A stretch of DNA of 15,117 nucleotides. It comes from Candidatus Zhuqueibacterota bacterium (lineage in GTDB: Bacteria; Zhuqueibacterota; Zhuqueibacteria; Thermofontimicrobiales; Thiofontviventaceae). The DNA is taken from assembly GCA_014729735.1 (NCBI GenBank), contig WJJN01000113.1, positions 1 to 15,117 on the forward strand, read 5' to 3'. The position numbers were made by a program, and so were the translations under genes. A model generated the notes under the pieces. The model made no database searches and was not told the origin of the DNA. It worked only from the letters and a program-made list of their open reading frames with translations. This document shows, piece by piece, positions 1 through 7,033 of the stretch (its first letter is position 1; every line of letters begins with the position of its first letter).

Positions 1-1632
1 ATTCACATCGACAGCCATCGCATCCGGTTCCGGTGACAGGTTATCGAAATTCAGATACGGCGGATAAAAATCCGGTGGTTCATTGCCGAGATAGCCCCAG
101 ATGTAATTGGTAAGAGTTTGATTATCGGCGCAGAAGCCTCTTTTTCCTGAAATTGTGTTTTTCCCGTCATCATAGTGATATTTTTGCAAGAGATTCTTAA
201 TAATATGCTCATTTTCCCAGGGCCACAGACTTTCATCGGTTAGCCGGTTATAACCATCCTCGCCGAAAAGAGTACCACTGATGCCTATTTTTTTTATGAT
301 GGTAGCGCCGGAATTCGAGTTTTCGGAGGAAGTGTTTGCAAGATCAGATTCTGCTTCAATTTTCAACAGATATTTCAGCGCCGGTGATCCATTTCCGGGG
401 CTTCCATCAATCGGATCAATTGCATTATTATTTTCAGTACAAATATCGTTATACCCGACAGCCGTCCCTGAGTAATTTTTGTAATTATCAAATAATACAT
501 TATAATTACTCCTGACATTTCTCAGTGCTTCAGATCCGGTATTATAAATAATCGAATTGTAAACTTCTACATTTCCGGAGAAATCAGATTCGATAGCCCG
601 GTCATGTGAATTATTTTCATACTGAATATTACCAATTGTGCAGTGGTTAACATAAGCAGTGGTTGAGCTACCTCGTGTCCAAAAGCTTCCGTTCAGATCC
701 CAGAAAACAGAATTTCGGATAGTATTATTCGAACTCATGTCTTTTCCGCCGAAGCCTATCCATCCATTGGATTTACAATTCAGAAAAATGCAGCCTTCAA
801 TTAAATTATCTTCTGAACGGTTGTTTGTGCTAGGATTTCCGCCAATGAATAATAATTTGGGATCGGCAGGAACTAAATCGCCATTATTATTATTCAGAAT
901 CAAATCAGCATCTGCGTCTATGGATATACAGTTTTGGAGCAATACATTGTTTGACCCATATATACGGTAAGATGCCAAATTCGAATACGGACCGTTGTCG
1001 ATACCCCGATCGAAACGATCCAGGCAGCGTCTCAAAATAATGAATTTGGAGTCAAGTACATAAAATCGGTATTTCGCAGTTCCCCAGGTGAAGCAATCTT
1101 CAAGAAGAACATATTCGCAGTAACGCATTAAAATATGATTAGCGCGCTGAGTCGGAGTATTATTAGCATCACAAAAGCCGCAGCGTATAATCTTAATATG
1201 ATCGCTATCAACCAGTGTAAAATTCGTTTCCGAAGATTGACAAAAGATAATACCATTAAAGACAATATAAGATAAATTACCGATTTCGACCGGTTTTAAC
1301 AAATATTCACCATCGATATATACCTTTCCCATATTTCGCGCCTTGATAACAGTATATCTACCTGCTGTTCCGTTTGCTGGACGATGACTTTGATGAATGA
1401 TATTTGATTGCCCCTTATATACTCCATCTTCAATTATTAGAGTATCGCCGGAAGCTAAAAGGCGAATGCCGGATGTGATGTATTTTTTTGGGTATTGAAG
1501 GGACCCATTTCCATTATCATCCGAAAGTTTTCCATCTACATAAATCGCTTTTCCTTGTAATCCTGTAAGTTTAGTTAGTGCTATAATCAGGATTATTAGT
1601 GGAAGGGGATTTACTGATTTGTTAATTTTCAT
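1..1632 (-). CDS. Secreted right-handed parallel beta-helix repeat protein, 3' end outside window
   Basis: Read on the minus strand from ATG at 1632, this frame is open for 544 codons to the left edge with no stop, so it is a gene cut by the window. Residues 1-29 look like a signal peptide: Lys near the start, hydrophobic core PLIILIIAL at 11-19, possible cleavage after GKA. It continues IYVDGKLSDDNGNGS and ASGDTLIIEDGVYKG, the usual opening of DUF1565-like beta-helix proteins. Successive rungs follow with the pattern xxLxxCxF or similar (HIKIIRCGF, YVLLEDCFT, FIILRRCLD, NVLLQNCIS, LIEGCIF, TIRNSVF), giving a regular ladder of Cys/Ser. Near the visible end stand LWPWENEHI and LTNYIWGYLGNEPPDFY, a tail I associate with this protein group. 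The family includes polysaccharide lyases and C5-epimerases. No catalytic residue can be assigned, so binding or processing of the locus polymer is inference. A GAGGA ribosome binding site lies 9 bases upstream. Confidence 0.9.
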   Translation of the reverse strand, partial: MKINKSVNPLPLIILIIALTKLTGLQGKAIYVDGKLSDDNGNGSLQYPKKYITSGIRLLASGDTLIIEDGVYKGQSNIIHQSHRPANGTAGRYTVIKARNMGKVYIDGEYLLKPVEIGNLSYIVFNGIIFCQSSETNFTLVDSDHIKIIRCGFCDANNTPTQRANHILMRYCEYVLLEDCFTWGTAKYRFYVLDSKFIILRRCLDRFDRGIDNGPYSNLASYRIYGSNNVLLQNCISIDADADLILNNNNGDLVPADPKLLFIGGNPSTNNRSEDNLIEGCIFLNCKSNGWIGFGGKDMSSNNTIRNSVFWDLNGSFWTRGSSTTAYVNHCTIGNIQYENNSHDRAIESDFSGNVEVYNSIIYNTGSEALRNVRSNYNVLFDNYKNYSGTAVGYNDICTENNNAIDPIDGSPGNGSPALKYLLKIEAESDLANTSSENSNSGATIIKKIGISGTLFGEDGYNRLTDESLWPWENEHIIKNLLQKYHYDDGKNTISGKRGFCADNQTLTNYIWGYLGNEPPDFYPPYLNFDNLSPEPDAMAVDVN

Positions 1633-1650
1633 TTGAATAAATCCTCATTA
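1631..1650 (-). repeat. Imperfect direct repeat, copy 2
   Basis: Minus strand TAATGAGGATTTATTCAAAT. It matches the copy at 2771..2790 at 16 of 20 positions, including the exact block TAATGAGGA. The two copies are in the same orientation and bracket the GT4 relic plus the GT9-like gene. Part of the match is the ribosome binding site of the beta-helix gene, so shared function could explain some of it. Confidence 0.4.
1642..1646 (-). promoter_or_regulatory. Ribosome binding site of the beta-helix gene
   Basis: GAGGA on the minus strand, 9 bases before ATG at 1632. It sits in the 34-base gap after the stop of the GT9-like gene and supports this start. It is also part of the imperfect direct repeat found again at 2771..2790. 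Confidence 0.65.
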
Positions 1651-1666
1651 GAAAATTGATCTATAG

Positions 1667-2686
1667 TTATTTTGTAGCCCGAGATAAGTAGTCTCTCTTT
1701 TTAAGATAATTTAAGACATTCCCTGCTGAATGCAATGTAAATGTATTATACCATCTTCCTGACCATCTATTATGATCGAAAAATGGCATGTTCCATTTCC
1801 ATAATCTCAACAAATACTCAAAAGGCGGAAAAATAATAATAACAGGCTGTTTTTGCATCATCCATAATGGTTCGGAAAATCCCGATGGCATTGTTATCAA
1901 AAGGTCACATTGAGACATTATATACATTTCCGCAGCATAGCCAACGCCTTTAAGGTAAGTTGAACGGGAAGGATCGATGTCGAACCTGTAATTTGTAAAT
2001 GTATTCCGGCGCTCACCCAACGCGAGTCCTGCTTCTTTGACTATCTCCTCATATTTAGGAGATGCCTCAAGCTCACCTTTTCGCATACCACAGATTAAAA
2101 TATGTGAATCATAGTTCCGGGTCAGTTCCTTGAATAGCTTATTCAAATGATGCTTAATTATTCTTACCGGGAATTGCCCTTTTGAATTGATTGATCCTTT
2201 TTGTCTATAACGCCAAAGAAAACCGACAGTAAATCTGGTTTCAAATACTGTATCGTCAATTTCATTGATCTCTTTCGCAAATTTAAAATATTCCTTACCT
2301 CTACTGCTTAGTTCCAGATAAAGCGGTTTTTCGGAAAAATTATGCTCCTTTAAAATTAACCAAGGCAAATTCACGTTTTTATAATCAAAAAGATCTTTAA
2401 CGGTTGGAGGAAGATGGTTTAGAATATTTTCATTTAATTCCTGGTCATGTATTTGAAATTGATAAAATTCGTCAACATGAATGTCGGCTATTTTGTCTGC
2501 AAGATAGATTTCGTCAATAAACGAAAGATCGAAATGTTGATATGCCCGGATTCGATTCTCAACGGCAAAAAAAACGACTAACGTGACATGCGGATTTTTT
2601 TCTGTAAACAGCCGCAGACAGAGTAGTTGTTCGTAATAATCACCCAAAGCGCCGTGCAAAATACTACCGACTCGCTTCATTGTCAT
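1667..2686 (-). CDS. Putative GT9-like (heptosyltransferase-fold) glycosyltransferase
   Basis: 339 residues, start ATG at 2686 with AGGA 10 bases upstream; a second ATG at 2680 is possible but worse placed. I do not recognise a named family with certainty. What is visible fits a GT-B fold: an N-terminal HGALGDYYEQLLCLRLF (residues 11-27) like the glycine-rich first loop of ADP-heptose:LPS heptosyltransferases, a middle strand SHILICGMRKGE (194-205), and a late MSQCDLLITMPSGFSEPLWM (257-276) where GT9 enzymes have the conserved TxxSGxxHLA-type loop. The usual His is replaced by a Glu-Pro. There is no signal peptide or membrane segment, so it should be cytoplasmic. Its start codon overlaps the stop of the GT4 relic as ATGA, suggesting it was once coupled to that lost gene. 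A non-catalytic sugar-nucleotide-binding protein is the alternative. Confidence 0.6.
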   Translation of the reverse strand: MTMKRVGSILHGALGDYYEQLLCLRLFTEKNPHVTLVVFFAVENRIRAYQHFDLSFIDEIYLADKIADIHVDEFYQFQIHDQELNENILNHLPPTVKDLFDYKNVNLPWLILKEHNFSEKPLYLELSSRGKEYFKFAKEINEIDDTVFETRFTVGFLWRYRQKGSINSKGQFPVRIIKHHLNKLFKELTRNYDSHILICGMRKGELEASPKYEEIVKEAGLALGERRNTFTNYRFDIDPSRSTYLKGVGYAAEMYIMSQCDLLITMPSGFSEPLWMMQKQPVIIIFPPFEYLLRLWKWNMPFFDHNRWSGRWYNTFTLHSAGNVLNYLKKRDYLSRATK

Positions 2687-2784
2687 AAATAACTATTCCT
2701 GATTTTTTGTGATTCAATTTCGTGATAGCTCTTCAAAATTTGTAAAGCATGCTTTTCCCATGTATAGCTACTCTGAATATCTCC
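2683..2784 (-). pseudogene. Relic of a GT4 glycosyltransferase C-terminus
   Basis: Directly after the TAA stop (2788-2790) of the complete GT4 gene, the same frame continues through a TGA (2785-2787) into 33 open codons ending at TGA 2683-2685. The peptide contains SSYTWEKHALQILKSYHEIE, the typical last helix of GT4 enzymes (S-x-T/W-E-x-x-A-x-x-I/L-x-x-x-Y). It aligns with the real C-terminus of the preceding gene (W-KYNANQIIQLYQETIES) in W, A, I, Y, E and S. The complete gene already has its own C-terminus, so this is a second copy. Its stop overlaps the ATG of the next gene as ATGA, the junction expected of an intact upstream gene. It has no start codon or ribosome binding site of its own and is probably not a functional product. 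Confidence 0.7.
2697..2700 (-). promoter_or_regulatory. Ribosome binding site of the GT9-like gene, inside the GT4 relic
   Basis: AGGA on the minus strand, 10 bases before ATG 2686. It lies within codons of the relic reading frame, which could explain why these last relic codons were retained: they carry the translation signal of the next gene. Confidence 0.45.
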
Positions 2785-2790
2785 TCATTA
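2771..2790 (-). repeat. Imperfect direct repeat, copy 1, at the gene/relic junction
   Basis: Minus strand TAATGAGGAGATATTCAGAG, starting with the stop codon of the GT4 gene and running into the relic reading frame. It matches 1631..1650 at 16 of 20 positions. It lies where the complete GT4 gene ends and the relic begins, so it could mark a recombination junction. Confidence 0.4.
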
Positions 2791-3993
2791 TGCAGTTTTC
2801 GATTCGGAAGGACTTTCTATGGTTTCCTGATATAGTTGAATAATTTGATTCGCGTTGTATTTCCATAGATGCTTTGTTAAAACGTGCTTTCTTGCCGTCC
2901 TGCCGAGTTTTTGTCGTAATGCTTTATTCTGGCAAATAAGTAATAATTTTTGTAACAAATCATCACTCTGCCTTCTTTTAAAAACGATACCATTTAATTG
3001 ATCCCTTACGATTTCTAGAATTGGTGGCAGATCCGGTACCACCGAAACGACTTCCATGGACATGTATTCGAAAAGTTTCATCGGCGAACCATAAATATTC
3101 GAATTAGGGATAATTCCGACATCCATAATTTTTAAGTATTCGGGGATCTCCTTATGTGGAACATGGTCGATAAAAGTTAATTTCTTTTCTAATCCTTTGC
3201 CATGAAGATCGTTCTTTACTTTCGGCAATGCAAATCCATTGCCAATGAAGATAAAATGCGCATCAGGAAAATTTTGCAGGAAATGGGGTACAATATTCAC
3301 CATAATTTCAAGTCCGTGCCATTTTTCAAATGAGCCGATGAAACCGATGACTAATTGTTCGTTAATCTTCAGCTTATTTTTTAAATTCCCATTATAGAGA
3401 ACTGGATCGAAAACCGTTTCATCTACAGCATTAGGGGAAACGCTAATTTTGTAAGCCGGAATTCCCTTTTGGATGATTATCTCCCTGAACTTTGATGAAA
3501 TTGTGATCAGTGCAGTGGAATGCTTAAAAATTTTCGACTCGATGTATCGTGCAATAATTTCGGCTTTATGTTTCCTAACGCGATCAATTCCTGTAGCGTC
3601 GTTTATTTCATGAAATATCGGGATTGACTTTGATCTGGCGAATAATGTCGTGGCAAATGTGTTCAAGGCATATCTTTCGTAAATTAAATCAATTTTATTC
3701 CTTTTAAAATGCTTGTGTAACTTATAGTACAACAAAAGATTGTAGCCAATCTCAAAAAACTCGAATACAATCTGGGGTGTATGATCACAAATCAGATTCC
3801 GGATTTTTTTGAATAGTCTTTCCCGGTATCCTGATTTATCTGATTGCCGGATGTCTGCGCCTGGTGCAGAAATAAATGAGACCGAGTGTCCCAGTTTCTC
3901 CAGCGCTGAGGCAATCCCCTTGATATGAACACCCTCCACCCTTTCTCCGCGAGTCCTGTGAACATATAAAATATGTAGCGGTTTACGATTCAT
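2788..3993 (-). CDS. Glycosyltransferase family 4
   Basis: 401 residues from ATG at 3993, which overlaps the asnB stop as TAATG; a TTG six bases earlier is possible but less likely. N-terminal GT-B domain: HILYVHRTRGERVEGVHIKG (7-26), YERYALNTF (105-113), HEINDATG (128-135). The linker SPNAVDETVF (186-195) is the common GT4 NG/AVD-x-x-x-F motif. C-terminal donor-binding domain: IGFIGSFEKWHGLE (216-229), FIGNG (249-253), PNSNIYGSPMKLFEYMSM (296-313). The usual E-x7-E pair has Tyr301 in the first place and Glu309 in the second; the SPMKLFEYM form is a known variant. It is cytoplasmic or membrane-associated and would add a sugar to a lipid-linked oligosaccharide; sugar and linkage cannot be read from sequence. 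The C-terminus ends in a polar tail ESPSESKTA and is followed by a relic of a second GT4 end. Confidence 0.9.
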   Translation of the reverse strand: MNRKPLHILYVHRTRGERVEGVHIKGIASALEKLGHSVSFISAPGADIRQSDKSGYRERLFKKIRNLICDHTPQIVFEFFEIGYNLLLYYKLHKHFKRNKIDLIYERYALNTFATTLFARSKSIPIFHEINDATGIDRVRKHKAEIIARYIESKIFKHSTALITISSKFREIIIQKGIPAYKISVSPNAVDETVFDPVLYNGNLKNKLKINEQLVIGFIGSFEKWHGLEIMVNIVPHFLQNFPDAHFIFIGNGFALPKVKNDLHGKGLEKKLTFIDHVPHKEIPEYLKIMDVGIIPNSNIYGSPMKLFEYMSMEVVSVVPDLPPILEIVRDQLNGIVFKRRQSDDLLQKLLLICQNKALRQKLGRTARKHVLTKHLWKYNANQIIQLYQETIESPSESKTA

Positions 3994-5852
3994 TACCAAA
4001 CCCCAAAATGTTTTGCCCAGAAATCAAGTACTATAATCGACATTAAAAAATGAGCATTATCTTCCTGTCCTTTTTTCAGTTTCGATAATGTTTCATTTGC
4101 GTAGGATTTATTGATAAAATCAAACGAATTTTCCGATAAAATGGTTTGTACACTTTCTGCAAATTCCTGGCTAATCCATTTCTTAACCGGAATCGGAAAT
4201 CCCATTTTCTCTCTTTCGATTACTTGTTGCGGCAATCGCTGCTTCATCAACATTTTTAAAATATGTTTGCCGGATCCGTTTCTGACTTTCAAGGACGAGG
4301 GCAATGAAGAAACAAATTCGATAATTCGGTGATCCAGAAAAGGGACTCGCAATTCTATGGAAGTCGCCATTGTCATTTTATCAGCTTTTAATAGCAAATC
4401 ATCAACGAGCCATGTTTTTGTATCGACATACAGCATTTTATTTATCGTATCTGTTTTATGTTCTACTCTATTGAAATAGTGCGAAAATGTTCTATGCAAA
4501 TAATCATCGTGTGAATGATAGAAATCTTCAGAATAGATCTGTTTTTTCAGTGAATCGGTCAAATAGCTTGAAGTTCCCTGATACCGTGTTTCGAGTGGCG
4601 ATTGTAGCCAATCCAAATATTTATTATATTTCATCTTCGGGGAGAAAACTTTCGCCGGACTGAACATTTTCCATAGATTCGCTGGGATAATTTTTTGAAC
4701 GTTATTGATTCTGTTCATTAACTGATAGAGAAAATAGCCGGCAAATACCTCGTCGCTGCCTTCGCCGGATAGCAGCACAATGGCATTCTTTCTCGCAAGT
4801 TTAGAAATGTGATAAAGAGCGATTGCTGCGGGTTCGACAACCGGTTCTTCCGAATATTGAACCAGTGTTTTTATCGAAGAAAAGAAATCGTCCGGCTCCA
4901 GATGAAATATATGATGTTGCGTATTGAATTTGTTTGCGATAATTTGAGCGTATTGTTTATCAGTACTGTCACTACGTTCAGGATATCCCACAGTGAATGT
5001 TTTTATTTCCTGTTCGCCGATCTGTTTCATTAATGAAACGATGGTGCTAGAATCCAGTCCGCCGCTTAGAAAAGCGCCGGAGGAGACATCGCTCATCAAA
5101 CGCTTCCGGACACTATCAACAAGAAGACTTTCTAAATGCTGCTTGGCTTCATCGATTGGCATATTAGTTTGGCTTACATCCGCAAAATCCCAGTATTCTT
5201 TTGTTTGAAAAATATTTTTAATCAGTTGCAAATAATGCCCCGGGAGCAGTTTATATATATTTTTGAACATCGTCTCCGGTCCCGGTACGTACCCGACGCT
5301 AAAATAAGTATCTAGGACATTATAGTTAACTTCAGGCTTTATAAAACCCGTTTTCAAGATCGGTTTGATTTCTGATGAAACGATACATGTTTTCCCATCC
5401 CAAAAGTAGTATAATGGCTTGATACCCAATCTGTCCCGCACAACCCATAATGATTCTTTATTCCTATCCCACAGCGCAAAAGCGAACATTCCGTTAAACT
5501 GCTGTAGACATTCGAAGCTCCATTCTTCATATGCATGGATGATGACTTCTGTGTCGCAGTTGGTTTTGAAAATGTGTCCCTTTCGAATTAGGAGATCTCG
5601 AATTTTCCGGTAGTTGTAAATCTCGCCATTATATGTAATCGCAATCTTCCCATCTTCATTGAACATGGGCTGATGTCCGGCGGAAAGATCGATAATGCTT
5701 AAGCGCCTGTGCCCAAAACCGATATTTTTATTGATATAAAATCCCGAATTATCCGGTCCGCGATGAGTCATCGTGTTCGTAGCCGCAATAACCATCTCCC
5801 TGTCAACCGGCTTGCTGTGATCAGAAAAATATATTCCAAAAATTCCGCACAT
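3993..5852 (-). CDS. asnB: Glutamine-hydrolysing asparagine synthase-type amidotransferase
   Basis: 619 residues, full length for the family. MCGIFGIY at the N-terminus gives the catalytic Cys2 of a class II glutaminase. HRGPD (30-34), HRRLSIIDLSAGHQPMFN (48-65), NGEIYN (75-80) and the CDTEVI glutamine-site stretch (99-104) follow. The synthase domain has the ATP pyrophosphatase P-loop SGGLDSS (263-269) and SGEGSDEVFAGY (362-373). All key residues are present. The segment YFSVGYVPGPETMF (183-196) resembles amidotransferases from exosortase/EPS loci. In such loci these proteins are thought to amidate a sugar acid or related substrate (compare WbpS in O-antigen clusters), rather than make free asparagine. 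This role is inferred from context. ATG at 5852 overlaps the upstream GT4 stop as TAATG, with an AAGG ribosome binding site about 10 bases before it, and its own stop overlaps the next ATG as TAATG. Confidence 0.93.
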   Translation of the reverse strand: MCGIFGIYFSDHSKPVDREMVIAATNTMTHRGPDNSGFYINKNIGFGHRRLSIIDLSAGHQPMFNEDGKIAITYNGEIYNYRKIRDLLIRKGHIFKTNCDTEVIIHAYEEWSFECLQQFNGMFAFALWDRNKESLWVVRDRLGIKPLYYFWDGKTCIVSSEIKPILKTGFIKPEVNYNVLDTYFSVGYVPGPETMFKNIYKLLPGHYLQLIKNIFQTKEYWDFADVSQTNMPIDEAKQHLESLLVDSVRKRLMSDVSSGAFLSGGLDSSTIVSLMKQIGEQEIKTFTVGYPERSDSTDKQYAQIIANKFNTQHHIFHLEPDDFFSSIKTLVQYSEEPVVEPAAIALYHISKLARKNAIVLLSGEGSDEVFAGYFLYQLMNRINNVQKIIPANLWKMFSPAKVFSPKMKYNKYLDWLQSPLETRYQGTSSYLTDSLKKQIYSEDFYHSHDDYLHRTFSHYFNRVEHKTDTINKMLYVDTKTWLVDDLLLKADKMTMATSIELRVPFLDHRIIEFVSSLPSSLKVRNGSGKHILKMLMKQRLPQQVIEREKMGFPIPVKKWISQEFAESVQTILSENSFDFINKSYANETLSKLKKGQEDNAHFLMSIIVLDFWAKHFGVW

Positions 5853-7018
5853 TATTGTAATACCTTTTTATAAACGTCGATGACTTTATCCGCCACATTT
5901 TCCCACGAATTTTTCCGCCCAAATTCCGAGATTGCCGGACGGTTCCATTTGTTATGCAGCGCTGAACTTAACGCTTTCGTTAATGCATCCGCATCACCCG
6001 GTTTGACGAGCAAACCATACTCTTCCGATGTGACAAGATCGGGAATACCTCCTGTCTGAGTCGAAATAACCGGGGTGCCACAAGCCAGAGCCTCAATAAC
6101 CACATTAGGGCATCCTTCCCATAATGATGGTAGACAGTGTAGGTCAGCAGCATTGAACCACTTATAAATTTGTTCATGGGAAAGGAAGTCGTGGAATATA
6201 ACATTTCTTTCGATTTTTAATGCCTTTGATCTATTTTGCAGTTTATTTTTTAAGGGTCCATCGCCGATTATTATGAGGTCTGTATTTTTATCGTTTAAGC
6301 CTGCAAATGCTTCCAATAAATATTTGATTCCCTTTTCTTCGGATAGCCTGTTAACTGCTAATATATATTTTCGATTCTGGTCAAGTCCGCATAGCTCACG
6401 CGCTTTATTTTTATCAATATGATAAAATTTGTCTGAGTCAATTCCATTACCAATCACAGTTATTTTAACAGGTTGAACATTGTATTCATCTACGATTTTC
6501 GTTTTCAAGTCGTTGCTTACAGTAATGATATGGTCAAATTCCTTTAGTCGTTTTTTTAGAATTTTTCGCTGTTTGCAATTTTGAAAATAATAAATGGCTT
6601 CATTTCCCCGAATAGTGACAAAAATCTTTTTATTGAATCTTTCTGCCCATTCCAAACCGGCAATTGCATCCGGGTACGTCCAGTGAAAATCGAATAAATC
6701 AACCGGTTTCTCATTTAGATATTTTTGCATAAATTGATTTAATGACTTTTGATAAAACAACGGATCCAGTCCTTTGAAAAATTTGGGTATCCGAAAATAC
6801 CTCGGATGATACACTGCTAATGAATCAAAATTTTCAAATTCGTCGACCTTTCTTATGTTTAAATTTTTATTTAGAAAAGCTCCCCTGAAAATGGGGATTG
6901 GTGCAACCACCTTGAGATTTACCTTTCTGGCAATATACTTAAGCCGTTCTTTTACGAATATGCCATTGAAAGGAGCGCCAGAATTCGGAAACAAATGTGA
7001 TAGTGCCAATATATCCAT
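5852..7018 (-). CDS. TuaC-like glycosyltransferase family 4
   Basis: 388 residues from ATG at 7018. I chose this start because MDILALSHLFPNSGAPFNGI is the normal beginning of this GT4 subgroup (MKILxLSxxFPN...GIFVxE) and a GAGG lies 9 bases upstream; a TTG at 7033 would add five residues. N-terminal domain: FVKERLKYIA (21-30), DFHWTYPDAIAGL (110-122), VTIRGNE (134-140), ITVSNDLK (165-172). Linker: VIGNGIDSDKF (188-198). Donor domain: AVNRLSEEKGI (221-231), IIGDGPL (250-256), LPSLWEGCPNVVIEALACG (296-314) with an intact E301-x7-E309 pair, then PVISTQTGGIPDLV. The subgroup includes the teichuronic acid enzyme TuaC and many EPS enzymes. It should act at the cytoplasmic face on an undecaprenyl-linked acceptor; the sugar is unknown. 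Its TAA stop overlaps asnB by one base. Confidence 0.92.
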   Translation of the reverse strand: MDILALSHLFPNSGAPFNGIFVKERLKYIARKVNLKVVAPIPIFRGAFLNKNLNIRKVDEFENFDSLAVYHPRYFRIPKFFKGLDPLFYQKSLNQFMQKYLNEKPVDLFDFHWTYPDAIAGLEWAERFNKKIFVTIRGNEAIYYFQNCKQRKILKKRLKEFDHIITVSNDLKTKIVDEYNVQPVKITVIGNGIDSDKFYHIDKNKARELCGLDQNRKYILAVNRLSEEKGIKYLLEAFAGLNDKNTDLIIIGDGPLKNKLQNRSKALKIERNVIFHDFLSHEQIYKWFNAADLHCLPSLWEGCPNVVIEALACGTPVISTQTGGIPDLVTSEEYGLLVKPGDADALTKALSSALHNKWNRPAISEFGRKNSWENVADKVIDVYKKVLQ

Positions 7019-7027
7019 AATTCGAAA

Positions 7028-7031
7028 CCTC
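7028..7031 (-). promoter_or_regulatory. Ribosome binding site deciding the start of the TuaC-like gene
   Basis: GAGG on the minus strand, 9 bases before ATG 7018. It overlaps the upstream alternative TTG at 7033, which makes that TTG an unlikely start. Confidence 0.55.
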
Positions 7032-7033
7032 AA

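Noticed and set aside
659..970. 103-codon open frame on the plus strand
   Set aside because: It is antisense to the beta-helix gene, which has a signal peptide and clear rungs across this stretch. The peptide resembles no protein.
1633..1666. Possible terminator between the GT9-like and beta-helix genes
   Set aside because: The 34-base gap has no stem-loop followed by a T run on the transcribed strand. It holds only the ribosome binding site of the beta-helix gene.
2687..2787. Short frame MGKACFTNFEELSRN in the gap before the GT9-like gene
   Set aside because: Only 15 codons with no family resemblance. The other frame of the same DNA carries the GT4-like C-terminal peptide, which explains the sequence better.
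2785..2790. Stop-codon readthrough joining the GT4 gene to the relic
   Set aside because: Two consecutive stops (TAA TGA) stand in the way, and the upstream protein already has a complete GT4 C-terminus.
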